From Robertkochia solimangrovi (lineage in GTDB: Bacteria; Bacteroidota; Bacteroidia; Flavobacteriales; Flavobacteriaceae): 64,000 bases of DNA. The stretch's first letter is position 1; each line of letters opens with the position of its first letter. Below the pieces are notes generated by a model. That model was not told where the DNA came from and made no database searches. It saw only the letters and a list, made by a program, of their open reading frames with translations. Both the position numbers and the translations under genes were made by a program. The stretch covers positions 124,001-188,000 of the forward strand of contig NZ_QKWN01000002.1 of assembly GCF_007279655.1 (NCBI RefSeq). The letters are read 5' to 3'. Shown one piece after another: positions 53,734 to 63,402 of the stretch.

Positions 53734-55320
53734 ATGCAAAATAATCAAATGTTTAACAAGTTAATAGTACTTGTATTACTCGTGCCGGTTTTAAGTTTGG
53801 CACAAACGAAAAAGCCCAATATTCTGGTAATATGGGGGGATGATATAGGATGGCAGAATGTCAGTGCCTATGGAATGGGGACAATGGGATATACGACTCC
53901 CAATATAGACCGGATTGGTCTGGAAGGTATCCGATTTACGGATCATTATGCGCAACCCAGTTGTACTGCGGGAAGAGCTAGTTTTATTACCGGACAATAT
54001 CCGATAAGAAGTGGCATGACAACTGTGGGACAGCCGGGAGATGCGCTTGGACTTCAGGCAGCTTCGCCTTGTCTGGCAGAAGTTATGAAAGCACAGGGAT
54101 ACGCAACCGGACATTTTGGGAAAAATCACCTAGGGGACCGCAATGAACATTTACCAACGGCACATGGATTTGACGAATTTTATGGAAATCTCTATCACCT
54201 GAATACTCAGGAAGAATCTGAACAGAGAGATTATCAGAACTTTGCCAGACAATATACAGGGGGTGATTATGAAGCTTATGAAGAGAAATTCGGAACGAGA
54301 GGAGTGATTCATTCCTTCGCTACAAATAAAGAAGATACTACGGAAGACCCAAGGTTTGGTAAGGTAGGCAAACAAAGGATCGAAGATACCGGGCCTTTAA
54401 CGCAGGAAAGAATGAAAAACTTCGATGGCGGAGAAGTAATTCCTATGGCAGAAGATTTCATGAAAAGAGCGAAAGATGATGGTAAGCCTTTCTTTGTTTG
54501 GCTAAACACCAGTAGAATGCACTTATATACCCGACTCAATGATGAATGGCGGTATGCTGCTGAAAAGTACAGCTCTGAAGCCGATATTCATGGGAGTGGA
54601 ATGATGCAACATGATCACGATGTCGGAGTGGTTCTGCAATTCTTAAAGGATAACGGACTTGATGAGAATACGGTGATCTGGTATAGTACCGATAACGGAC
54701 CGGAGCATGCTTCCTGGCCCCATGGTGGTACTACACCCTTTAGAGGAGAAAAAATGGGGACAACCGAAGGTGGGGTACGAGTAGTAAGTATGCTGAAATA
54801 TCCGGGGGTAATTAAACCCGGACAGATCCTAAACGGGATACAAGCACATATGGATATGTTCACCTCTCTGGCTGCCATTGCCGGGGTTCCTGATGTCGCC
54901 GATAAAATGATGAAAGAGAAGAAGCAGTATATCGATGGTTTGAACAATGTACCTTATTGGACAGGTCAAACGGAGGAGTCGGCTCGTAATTTACTCTTTT
55001 ATTATTATGAAAGTAAATTGAATGCCGTAAGAATGGGACCCTGGAAGTTTCATTTCATTTGGAAAGAAACCTATTATTCCAATGCTATCCCCAGAACAGC
55101 ACCTTATATTTTCAACCTAAGGATGGATCCTTTTGAAAGTTACACCTCTGAAGATGCTTACGGTCATTTAATGCAAAAAGTATCCTGGCTTATGGCTCCA
55201 ATGGGTGAGCAAATGCAAATTCACCTCAAAACGCTTATGGATTACCCGCCTGTTCAGGGTGGTAAATCTTTTGATATGTCGAATGTCATCGAGCAGGTGA
55301 TGAGCAAAGGTCATCAATAG
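53734..55320 (+). CDS. S1-family sulfatase (arylsulfatase-like)
   Basis: A 528-aa protein with signal peptide (LSLAQ). The metal site GDDIGW (Asp36, Asp37) and the formylglycine motif CTAGR (Cys77, Arg81, form C-x-A-x-R) are intact, so it needs a formylglycine-generating enzyme, not seen here. Further family features are [39 protein letters not shown] and [19 protein letters not shown]. It would remove sulfate esters from a substrate in the periplasm. It is a single-gene unit with a strong terminator and does not carry the regulon element, so it is not clearly part of the pectin locus. Marine Bacteroidota commonly carry such sulfatases. Confidence 0.92.
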   Translation: MQNNQMFNKLIVLVLLVPVLSLAQTKKPNILVIWGDDIGWQNVSAYGMGTMGYTTPNIDRIGLEGIRFTDHYAQPSCTAGRASFITGQYPIRSGMTTVGQPGDALGLQAASPCLAEVMKAQGYATGHFGKNHLGDRNEHLPTAHGFDEFYGNLYHLNTQEESEQRDYQNFARQYTGGDYEAYEEKFGTRGVIHSFATNKEDTTEDPRFGKVGKQRIEDTGPLTQERMKNFDGGEVIPMAEDFMKRAKDDGKPFFVWLNTSRMHLYTRLNDEWRYAAEKYSSEADIHGSGMMQHDHDVGVVLQFLKDNGLDENTVIWYSTDNGPEHASWPHGGTTPFRGEKMGTTEGGVRVVSMLKYPGVIKPGQILNGIQAHMDMFTSLAAIAGVPDVADKMMKEKKQYIDGLNNVPYWTGQTEESARNLLFYYYESKLNAVRMGPWKFHFIWKETYYSNAIPRTAPYIFNLRMDPFESYTSEDAYGHLMQKVSWLMAPMGEQMQIHLKTLMDYPPVQGGKSFDMSNVIEQVMSKGHQ

Positions 55321-55361
55321 GATTTTAGATTCTGGCATACGGAGATCGAATAGTAAGTATT

Positions 55362-55404
55362 AAATAACCGGAGATATTGGTGGTACTAATATCTCCGGTT
55401 ATTT
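55362..55404 (+). terminator. Strong terminator after the sulfatase gene
   Basis: A perfect 17-bp inverted repeat, AAATAACCGGAGATATT (55362–55378) and its complement (55388–55404), with a 9-nt loop and T-rich flank. It begins about 40 nt after the sulfatase stop. Confidence 0.92.
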
Positions 55405-55439
55405 ATTATCGTTGCTTTGCTATTCAAAATAGTTGCCAT

Positions 55440-55790
55440 TGTGTTACGAACATTGGGGTCTGCCAGCACACTGAGAAGTGATGATCCAGCTCCCGATTTT
55501 TCGGGACAACCTCGGCGATGGAGGAGTGTCGATCCTGTCTACCGCAGGCAGGCTCAGGGTGTCTTTAGCCTCCGACTATAAGTCTTAGTCAGCATGTCCC
55601 AACCCATATAAATTTAAAAACAAAAAACGTCACTCAAGCATCATCGTGCGTCAGCACTATGATCGCGGCGACATTTCTCGCAGGCGAAGTAAAGGAGGTC
55701 GTCACTGGGTTAGTAGTGAGCTGATTCTGTGCGACGGTAACATTGTGACCCAAGTGATCGGTGGGGAGTGATCTCACAGGGGGATAATTA
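55440..55790. other. GC-rich, hairpin-bearing patch of unknown origin
   Basis: A stretch compositionally unlike its AT-rich surroundings: the 60 bases from 55501 contain 38 G/C. It holds a perfect hairpin TCCCGA-TTTT-TCGGGA (55491–55506) and a second one, CCTGTCT/AGGCAGG (55534–55552), with one wobble pair. These resemble dispersed palindromic repeats of Bacteroidota genomes. From about 55629 to 55770 the + strand is open in two frames without a credible start. No transposase, integrase or tRNA is recognised. Possibly a repeat element or the remnant of an insertion. Confidence 0.45.
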
Positions 55791-56315
55791 TGAAGCGTCT
55801 CAATTTACCATGCTGCATCCTCAAATATAACTTCTTAACTCCATACATAGTTCTCATGAACGTTACTGTCTTTAAACCGAATTTTCTGTAAAGAGTTAGG
55901 ATGGTATTATATAGAAAATACGCACAGAACTCTTTAAATATGTTATAATAGTTGAGTGGACTTTTTGGGTTTGGTGTCCCTCCTAATTCATTGATTATGA
56001 ATCTTACAATGAAGGGGTTACCTCTCAATCTAGACCATAGGTGTTAAAATCCCAAGTCGCTAGAAATGAATGGCTTCTAATTCAGTAAAACTTCTTAGTT
56101 AAAGAATATCAGCAGGTTATATATTTAAGGGGTGGTCCGGCAGTATAAATTCTATATTATCAGTTATTTCAGTGCTGTTTTTAATAGCAAAATCATTAAA
56201 CTTGCATCGCATTATAATTGGCAATCTCTATATAATACCGTGCGAAACACGCGGATCATCTATTTTTAATCGGGTGAATTCAAAAAGTGTTTGTAAGTAA
56301 ATTTGTATTGATTTA
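55791..56315. other. Gene-poor region before the second ECF sigma gene
   Basis: About 525 nt, AT-rich. An 84-codon frame on the minus strand (55774–56028) lacks a ribosome-binding context, recognisable domains and neighbours, and is not accepted. The last 100 nt must contain the promoter for the ECF gene at 56316; no confident boxes were assigned. Confidence 0.4.
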
Positions 56316-56873
56316 ATGAAAGTATCGGGTAAGGATATACAATTCAAAAGTCAGGAATTCAAGGGTCTTTTTGAGCGCTTGTTTCCCTCTTTATGTATGC
56401 TTGCCACGAGGATACTGGATGATGATGAAAAGGGAAAAGATATCGCCCAGGAAGCATTTGTAAAACTGTGGGAAAAGGATAACCAGGATTTCACCGATGA
56501 AAATGCATTAAGAGCCTATATGTATGTGTTGGTTAAAAACGCATGTATAAGTCAGCTAAGAAAAGATAAGCGTATTAATAATACCGCTTTACATGATAAT
56601 CTTCACATTACCGACCAGGAATATTTAAATCAGATATTAAGGGAAGAGACTTACCGTTTATTACATCAGGCGATCAGCGAGCTTTCACCACAGGCAGAAC
56701 AGGTCGTTACCTTAACTTTAAAAGGGTACTCCAACGAATTGATCGGAGCTGAACTTGGAATATCGGTTAATACAGTCAAGACAGTAAAAAAAAGAGCCTA
56801 TAAAGCCTTGAAACAAAAGCTTGGAAATCACTTCGTTGAGATTCTATTGACGGTTTTTATCCAGTTTTTTTAA
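56316..56873 (+). CDS. FecI-like ECF sigma factor
   Basis: A 185-aa ECF sigma factor. Region 2 has LFERLFPSLCMLATRILDDDEKGKDIAQEAFVKLWE. Region 4 has LSPQAEQVVTLTLKGYSNELIGAELGISVNTVKTVKKRAYKALKQKL. It is followed 88 nt later by a FecR-like anti-sigma gene and then by an STN-type SusC, which is the standard order of a cell-surface signalling cascade in Bacteroidota. It would direct RNA polymerase to the susC promoter of this second locus when the transporter is loaded. Confidence 0.93.
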   Translation: MKVSGKDIQFKSQEFKGLFERLFPSLCMLATRILDDDEKGKDIAQEAFVKLWEKDNQDFTDENALRAYMYVLVKNACISQLRKDKRINNTALHDNLHITDQEYLNQILREETYRLLHQAISELSPQAEQVVTLTLKGYSNELIGAELGISVNTVKTVKKRAYKALKQKLGNHFVEILLTVFIQFF

Positions 56874-56961
56874 TTTTTTTTAACACTCCTGTCACCCTTA
56901 CTCCGAAAACTTGCGTCCTATTAATAAATCACCTCATAAAAGGTGTAATTGATTAATTAGA

Positions 56962-58152
56962 ATGAAACAAATTAGGAAGCAGTTTCAGAAAGCACGAATT
57001 CTGGCATTAAAAGCCATGGATGCTTTGAATACCGAAGATAAAGAATTCCTTTCCGAATTGGAGAAGGAGGAGCGTGATCGCATCCTGTATCAGGATATTC
57101 TTGATCCTGAAAATTTCAATGCCTGGAAAAATAAAAGAGATGCTATTGACATGCATCAGCAATGGCAATTATTTCTTGACAATATGAACAAACAGGGGCG
57201 TCAGGCAAAAGTGAGAAGATTGAGGAGGTATTATATTCCTTCAGCCGCCGCCGCCATTTTGGCATTATTCCTTACCTATAATTACAGATCAGAAGAAGCA
57301 GACAATATGCGTTCTGTTTCTGAGATTTCGATTTCTTCAGGAACCTCTGAAGCAGAACTTGTACTTTCTTCGGGAGAAGTGGTGCATCTGGGTAAATCGG
57401 AAGAAATGAATCTTGAAGAAAGTACCGCTGCAATTACCAATGCGGAAGGAATTCTGGCTTATCAGCAAAAAAATCAGGAAAGTACTGCAAAGACCGATCA
57501 AAATTCATTGCGAATTCCAAGAGGTGGTGAGTATCAGATCGTACTGTCTGATAGTTCACGAGTATGGTTGAACTCTGAGACTGAACTGGTCTATCCTGTG
57601 GCCTTTAACGGAGATGAGCGCAGAGTATATCTTAAAGGAGAAGCCTATTTTGAGGTCTCTAAAAATAAAGCTAAGCCTTTTATAGTGGTGTCCAGTGGTC
57701 AGGAAGTTCAGGTATTGGGAACTAAATTCAATATCTCCGCATATCCTTCCGATAAAACAACCGTAACGACCCTGGCGGAAGGAAAGGTTAAAGTAAAAAG
57801 TGAAGCCGGGACTAAAAATGAACATGAGTCCTATTTATTCCCGGATGAACAGCTTTTGCTGGATAATGCCAGTGGAAACGTTCAAAAAAATAAAGTACAA
57901 TCCTATTTATATACGTCATGGAAAAACGGCAGATTCATTTTTAAGAATGAAAAACTGGAATCATTCTTTACAAAACTGTCCAGATGGTATGACGTAGACG
58001 TGGTAATTAAAGATGACGATCTTAAAAATATTCGCTTTACCGGCGACTTACCACGTTATAAAGATATGACCAGCATATTGAGAGTCATTGAGGCTGATAT
58101 GTCTGTGCATATTCAAATGGGAGAGGACGGAATACTCTATATATCCAAGTAA
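56962..58152 (+). CDS. FecR-family anti-sigma factor
   Basis: A 396-aa inner-membrane protein. The N-terminal cytoplasmic helical part (to about residue 90) is followed by one membrane helix (about 92–110), and then a periplasmic FecR domain with RIPRGGEYQIVLSDSSRVWLNSETELVYPVAF, KGEAYFEVSKNKAKPFIV and VLGTKFNISAYPSDKTTVTTLAEGKVKV. The C-terminal DUF4974-like part has FTKLSRWYDVDVVIKDDDLKNIRFTGDL. It relays substrate binding by the STN-domain transporter to the sigma factor upstream. Confidence 0.94.
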   Translation: MKQIRKQFQKARILALKAMDALNTEDKEFLSELEKEERDRILYQDILDPENFNAWKNKRDAIDMHQQWQLFLDNMNKQGRQAKVRRLRRYYIPSAAAAILALFLTYNYRSEEADNMRSVSEISISSGTSEAELVLSSGEVVHLGKSEEMNLEESTAAITNAEGILAYQQKNQESTAKTDQNSLRIPRGGEYQIVLSDSSRVWLNSETELVYPVAFNGDERRVYLKGEAYFEVSKNKAKPFIVVSSGQEVQVLGTKFNISAYPSDKTTVTTLAEGKVKVKSEAGTKNEHESYLFPDEQLLLDNASGNVQKNKVQSYLYTSWKNGRFIFKNEKLESFFTKLSRWYDVDVVIKDDDLKNIRFTGDLPRYKDMTSILRVIEADMSVHIQMGEDGILYISK

Positions 58153-58232
58153 ACAGACACCGGTGTAAAATGGATATTAAGTGTATTGTATTTCAAACGA
58201 TGTTCAAGAGAACACTAACCAATTAACCAATT

Positions 58233-58298
58233 ATGAGAATAAAACTATTAACCACCCCTGATCTAATAGGGACGAAAAATCTATTGTGTAAAATATGA
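58233..58298 (+). pseudogene. Out-of-frame N-terminal leader of the second susC
   Basis: From ATG 58233, preceded by CTAACCAATTAACCA typical of starts in this locus, a 21-codon frame reads MRIKLLTTPDLIGTKNLLCK and ends in a TGA that overlaps the susC start (ATGA at 58295–58298). Long basic leaders ending in a similar NLLxK segment are common in STN-type SusC proteins, fused in frame to the hydrophobic signal. This looks like that leader, separated by a one- or two-base shift, or alternatively a translationally coupled leader peptide. Confidence 0.45.
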
Positions 58299-61200
58299 GG
58301 ATATTATTTGTTCTGTTGTTTTGTTCGGTATTCACCGTAAAAGCAGCGAAATTTTCACAGTCTGATCGTATCAATCTGAATCTGACCGATGTGAGTGTAC
58401 CTGAATTGTTCGAAGAAATTCGTAAACAGACAGATTACAGTTTTTTCTTTAACAACGAAAAAATGGCTTCACTGGATCGTATTACCATAAAGATGGATAA
58501 TGCATTAGTGTCGGAAATTCTCGATAAAGTACTCAAGGGTACAAAGATGACCTATACTATAGTAGACGGGGTTATTGTTATCGTGGAAGAAGGAGAACAG
58601 AAAAGTAATGAACAGGCTTTAATCGAAGGTACCGTACTGGATGCGGCTACAGAATCACCGATTCCCGGTGTAACAGTAATGTTAAAAGGCAGTCGCTTAG
58701 GTACTTCTACTGATTTTAACGGGCATTTTGAAATAAGAGTGCCTGATAGCAGAAGAACTCTGGTCTTTTCATATATAGGTTATGAAACCAAAGAAGTTAC
58801 TGTTGATGCGAATAAAGAAATTAAAATATTGCTTGAGGAAGCAGTGCTTGACCTTGGCGATGTTGTGGTTACCGGTTATCAGGTGATCGATAAAAGGGAA
58901 CTTACCAGCTCGATCGCTTCTGTAGAGGCGAAAGACCTTGATATCGTAAGTGCAATCAGCGTAGACCGTATGCTTGAAGGTAAGGCAACAGGACTTATGA
59001 TTTCGAATGTAAGTGCGACACCGGGTGCTGCTGCCAAGGTGAGAATTCGTGGGGGGAGTACCTTTACCGGAAATCAGAGCCCGTTATGGGTTGTTGATGG
59101 GGTGATCTATGAAGATCCCGTTCCACTTAGTGCAGATGAGATCAATAGTTTTGATAATGTGAATATTATCGGAAATGCCATCTCGGGTATCAATCCGTCT
59201 GATATTGCTAAGATCGATATCTTAAAGGATGCTTCGGCTACCGCTATCTATGGTACCCGTGCTGCGAATGGTGTGATTGTGATTACTACCAAGCGAGGAG
59301 AGGTTGGGAAACCAAGACTTACTTATTCCGGAGCTTTCAGTTTTGTTCGTGCTCCAAGGTATTCGGATTTTAATTTGATGAATTCTAAGGAAAGGATTGA
59401 TGTTTCTCGTGAAATGTATGAAAAGAACCTGGGGTATACGACTAATTATGACAATGTTGATCGACTAGGTTATGAAGGTGCTTTGATGAACCTTTGGGAT
59501 GGCACCTATACTTTTAATCAGTTTCAGGATCAGGTTGGTTCTTTGGAATCGATGAATTCAGACTGGTTTGATGCATTGTATCGTGATTCGTTCAGTCAGC
59601 TTCATTCGATCAGTGCATCCGGAGGAGGAGAGAATTCAAAATATTACTTCTCAATGGGGTATGATAATCAGATCGGAGCAGAGAATAATGTTGATCTTAA
59701 CCGTATTACAGCAAGGTCGAATCTCGATCTTGATCTTAGAGACAACCTTAAACTATCATTTAAGTTGAATGGATCCGTTCAGAAAGGTACTTATAACCAC
59801 AGTTCCGTGAATCCGTTTGATGTGGCATACTATACCAGTAGAACCGTACCGATCTATCAAGATAATGGTGATTACTTTAAGCAAAGTCAGCTGATCTTAT
59901 CCGAGAGTGGTGTTAACTACTATGCGGGGTACAATGCACTGCAGGAAATGGATAATTCAGAAAATAATATTACCAATAAAGATTTTACTATCGTAGCGAA
60001 CCTCAGATGGGATTTTCTTAAGAATTTCAGATTTACAAGTCAGGCTAGTTACAGAAATACCACAAACCTGACAGAAGAGTGGATAACAGAAGATACTTAT
60101 TATGCCGCTAAACTCAGAACTTATGACGCTTTCGAAGATCTTGTAGAAAGCAATGTAGATAAGAGTTCAATGTTGCCTTTCGGAGGTGTATATAGTGGAG
60201 GGATGGTAAGTCAGGACACGTATGATGTCATCAACCAGTTAAACTTTAATAAGGTATTCGGTGCAAAACATGTGCTCAACCTAAACCTGGGTCAGGAGGC
60301 GCGTTCTGCTAAATATTGGGGAGCGACTGGTTTTACGGTACCAGGATACAATCACTATCAGGGAAGAGGATTTATAGCATTACCTTCTCCGTCTTACGCG
60401 GTTGGGGACATCGAAGGAGGTTTGAATTATGACTATGAAGCCATGTTTGATTGGCTTACTTCTGACGGAGGTATGTCGGTATATCCAAATGTCACCGATA
60501 GAGTTCAGAATACCATGTCATGGTTTGGAATCTTTAATTATGTTTATGATAGTCGTTATGTATTGAACTTTAATATGCGTAGTGATGGTTCAAACACTTT
60601 CGGTCAGTATGAGCGCTATAAGTTTAAACCGGCATGGTCTGCTTCGGCAAGGTGGAATATTCATAATGAAAGCTTCCTTAGAAATTCGCAATCCATCGAT
60701 GAATTAGCCTTAAGAGCTTCTTACGGTATAAGAGGAACGATGCCAAATGCTAGTCCGTATCTGATCCTTTCTAATTACGGAAGAAATCAGGCGATTTATT
60801 ATCCGGAAAACACGGCGAGTCTTTCGCAATTTCCGAATGCGAATCTGAGATGGGAAAAGACAGAGACGATGAACTTTGGATTGAACTATAGCTTTTTTGG
60901 TGGAAAAGTTAGTGGGGCATTAGACTATGCCTATTCAAAGAGTACCGATTTGCTACAGGAACGCCCTGTGTCATTGGTAAATGGTACCGCAGTACAGTTA
61001 TATAATTCTGGTAGCAAGGATGTAAGCAGCTATGAATTTGCAATAAGAACCATCAATGTACAGAATAAGGACTTTGCCTGGAGCACACATTTAAATTTTT
61101 CCTATGACAAAGACAGAGTTCTGGAGGGATTTGAGGATGGAGCTTCACAGAACCTTACCATTTATGATTATCTGGCAGGGAGTATTTACAGAGAAGGTTT

Positions 61201-61915
61201 CCCGACAAACGGATTCTTCTCCTATAAGTTCGATGGTCTGACTGAACAAGGGTTACCAAACTTTGAGAATCTTGTTATGGAAGATGCATCAGCTGAAGAA
61301 CAGTTGAAGGCGATGTTGGTTTATGAAGGAAGCAGAGTGCCTATGTACTACGGAGGTTTCGGTACACAGATAAAAGCCGGTAATTTCAATTTCTCAGCAA
61401 ACTTCACCTATAAACTTGGGTATAAAACCAGATTATTAAAACTGTATAACGGGACGCAGAACCTTCCATTGCCTTATGAGAACATGCATGGAGATTTTAA
61501 CGATCGATGGAGAGTTGCAGGAGATGAAGACAATACAAACATACCTGCCATCTCAAATAATAAACTTGCGTTAACCAGTAGTACTGAGGCTGATGGAATA
61601 GATCGAATCTATATGACTAATTATGGAACGGTAGCTCCTATAGGTAGTACTTTATGGTGGATGTATGACAATAGTGATACCCGTGTAGTAAGTGCAGATC
61701 ATATCAGACTTCAGACACTATCGCTTTCATATAATCTTCCGGAAAAGATCATAAACCCATTAGGGATTCAGCGATTGAATATTGGTATTCAGGGGAGTAA
61801 CCTTTCTTACTGGGCGTTTGATAAGGATCTGAAAGGACAGGATCCTGATCAGGTTTCCGGAATCGGAATGCCGAGTTTACCAACGTATAGTTTGAACTTA
61901 AACATGAACTTCTAA
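58295..61915 (+). CDS. STN-domain SusC/RagA TonB-dependent transporter
   Basis: A 1,206-aa protein with a signal peptide, then an STN domain (about residues 25–100: LNLTDVSVPELFEEIRKQTD, SFFFNNEKM, ALVSEILDKVLKGTKMTY), a carboxypeptidase-regulatory-like domain (GTVLDAATESPIPGVTVMLK), a TonB-box region DLGDVVVTGYQVIDKRELTSS, a plug with DILKDASATAIYGTRAANGV, and the barrel ending SLNLNMNF. The STN domain contacts FecR, so import and gene activation are linked. The signal sequence starting at 58295 is short; see the leader at 58233. The substrate is unknown, and no glycosidase is present in the visible part of this locus. Confidence 0.93.
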   Translation: MRILFVLLFCSVFTVKAAKFSQSDRINLNLTDVSVPELFEEIRKQTDYSFFFNNEKMASLDRITIKMDNALVSEILDKVLKGTKMTYTIVDGVIVIVEEGEQKSNEQALIEGTVLDAATESPIPGVTVMLKGSRLGTSTDFNGHFEIRVPDSRRTLVFSYIGYETKEVTVDANKEIKILLEEAVLDLGDVVVTGYQVIDKRELTSSIASVEAKDLDIVSAISVDRMLEGKATGLMISNVSATPGAAAKVRIRGGSTFTGNQSPLWVVDGVIYEDPVPLSADEINSFDNVNIIGNAISGINPSDIAKIDILKDASATAIYGTRAANGVIVITTKRGEVGKPRLTYSGAFSFVRAPRYSDFNLMNSKERIDVSREMYEKNLGYTTNYDNVDRLGYEGALMNLWDGTYTFNQFQDQVGSLESMNSDWFDALYRDSFSQLHSISASGGGENSKYYFSMGYDNQIGAENNVDLNRITARSNLDLDLRDNLKLSFKLNGSVQKGTYNHSSVNPFDVAYYTSRTVPIYQDNGDYFKQSQLILSESGVNYYAGYNALQEMDNSENNITNKDFTIVANLRWDFLKNFRFTSQASYRNTTNLTEEWITEDTYYAAKLRTYDAFEDLVESNVDKSSMLPFGGVYSGGMVSQDTYDVINQLNFNKVFGAKHVLNLNLGQEARSAKYWGATGFTVPGYNHYQGRGFIALPSPSYAVGDIEGGLNYDYEAMFDWLTSDGGMSVYPNVTDRVQNTMSWFGIFNYVYDSRYVLNFNMRSDGSNTFGQYERYKFKPAWSASARWNIHNESFLRNSQSIDELALRASYGIRGTMPNASPYLILSNYGRNQAIYYPENTASLSQFPNANLRWEKTETMNFGLNYSFFGGKVSGALDYAYSKSTDLLQERPVSLVNGTAVQLYNSGSKDVSSYEFAIRTINVQNKDFAWSTHLNFSYDKDRVLEGFEDGASQNLTIYDYLAGSIYREGFPTNGFFSYKFDGLTEQGLPNFENLVMEDASAEEQLKAMLVYEGSRVPMYYGGFGTQIKAGNFNFSANFTYKLGYKTRLLKLYNGTQNLPLPYENMHGDFNDRWRVAGDEDNTNIPAISNNKLALTSSTEADGIDRIYMTNYGTVAPIGSTLWWMYDNSDTRVVSADHIRLQTLSLSYNLPEKIINPLGIQRLNIGIQGSNLSYWAFDKDLKGQDPDQVSGIGMPSLPTYSLNLNMNF

Positions 61916-61925
61916 AAGTATAACC

Positions 61926-63395
61926 ATGAAGAAATTAATACTGATATTGACAGTTGCAACGCTGTTTAGTTGTAATAACTTCCTGGATGAAGTTGATCAG
62001 GATAAACTTATACCTGAAAAGACAGATCATTATTCGGCCTTATTGTTGAATGAATTCAACTATAATTATCCGTTGTTTAAGACAGTTGATTATATGACTG
62101 ATAATGTAACCGAGGATCCGGCAGGGTTGGATTCGAGAAAATTAAGTAATAAGACTACGTATACCTGGCAGCGTGAGATCGAGATCGATGAAAATGGTAA
62201 AAATATCAGCTCGATAAATAATTCCTGGGAATATATGTATGAAGATATTGCCGTTGCTAATTATGTGATAGAGCTGGTGGATGATGCTCTGGGAGAAGAG
62301 CAGGATAATAATTATGTAAAAGGTGAAGCATATTTTATTCGGGCCTTTTCCTATTTTAATCTACTTAATCTTTATGGTCAACCTTATGACGTAACTACTG
62401 CTAATGTTGATCTGGGGGTTCCATTAAGAGAGGATATAGGAGTTGAAATTACCTATAATCGCAATACTGTTGCAGAATGTTATGCCGCGATCGAAAGTGA
62501 CCTTTTAGCAGCTATTGAATTAATAGACAACAGTTCAGGTCCGCTAAGTGTGTGGCACCCAGACCTCGAAACATGTTACTTGTTGATGTCAAGAGTTAAA
62601 CTGTATCAGGAACAATGGGATGAAGTGATCACCTATGCAGATATGGTTATCAATAAGGCTCCGCTTTCGCGTATTTCTGAGAGCACTCCTTTTGTTACTG
62701 AAGATAATCCTGAAATCCTGTTTTCGTTCTATGCTACGAGTCCGGCTTTCAATCTTATTAATTATGGTACAACACTTACAGAGGCATCCTATCGCGTAGA
62801 TAATAAACTCATAGCATTATATGACGCTAAAGATCGCAGAAAAGATGCCTTCTTTTTAGGGATCGATGACGGTACCGGGAAAAAGTATTATCGAACCAAA
62901 AAATACGAGCGTGATCTGTATACATCTCTGGGATTTGCAAATTTCAGAGTTGGAGAAGCGTATCTGAATCGGGCTGAGGCATATGTGCAAAAAGGTGATG
63001 TTACCAATGGAATCAATGACATTAAGTCTTTGCATTCTTATCGGTTATCCGATACTTCATCTCAGACATACCCAACATCGCAGGAAGATGCTTTGGCGTT
63101 TGTCTTAGAAGAAAGAAGAAGGGAATTGTGTTTTGAAGATCATCATCGTTGGTTTGATTTAAGAAGGATGAAGAATCGTCCGGAGATCAAACATGTATAT
63201 ACGCTGGTGGAAGAGAACGGTACTAAATTAGGAACCGAAACCTATACCTTATTCCCGGATGATCTTAATTATACGTTACCTATTCCTATTAAGGAAAGAC
63301 AAAACAATCCTTTGATCAGGAACAATGAAAGATATGAAAAGATTCCTGAAGTGAATGAGGAGATCATTCTGGATAAATCAAGTTCAACCAATTAA
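61926..63395 (+). CDS. SusD/RagB-family lipoprotein of the second locus
   Basis: A 489-aa protein with lipoprotein signal (TLFSCNNFLDE). SusD features are NNFLDEVDQDKLIPEKTDHYSALL, YVKGEAYFIRAFSYFNLLNLYGQPYD, LGVPLREDIGVEITYNRNTVAECYAAIESDL, GEAYLNRAEAYVQKGD and FVLEERRRELCFEDHHRWFDLRRM. It begins 10 nt after the susC stop and forms the import complex with it. Its length is at the low end of the family, and sequence similarity to the first SusD is only general. Confidence 0.94.
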   Translation: MKKLILILTVATLFSCNNFLDEVDQDKLIPEKTDHYSALLLNEFNYNYPLFKTVDYMTDNVTEDPAGLDSRKLSNKTTYTWQREIEIDENGKNISSINNSWEYMYEDIAVANYVIELVDDALGEEQDNNYVKGEAYFIRAFSYFNLLNLYGQPYDVTTANVDLGVPLREDIGVEITYNRNTVAECYAAIESDLLAAIELIDNSSGPLSVWHPDLETCYLLMSRVKLYQEQWDEVITYADMVINKAPLSRISESTPFVTEDNPEILFSFYATSPAFNLINYGTTLTEASYRVDNKLIALYDAKDRRKDAFFLGIDDGTGKKYYRTKKYERDLYTSLGFANFRVGEAYLNRAEAYVQKGDVTNGINDIKSLHSYRLSDTSSQTYPTSQEDALAFVLEERRRELCFEDHHRWFDLRRMKNRPEIKHVYTLVEENGTKLGTETYTLFPDDLNYTLPIPIKERQNNPLIRNNERYEKIPEVNEEIILDKSSSTN

Positions 63396-63402
63396 CCAAA
63401 AA

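Noticed and set aside
55774-56028. 84-codon minus-strand frame
   Set aside because: No family resemblance, no ribosome-binding context, and isolated in an AT-rich gene-poor stretch.
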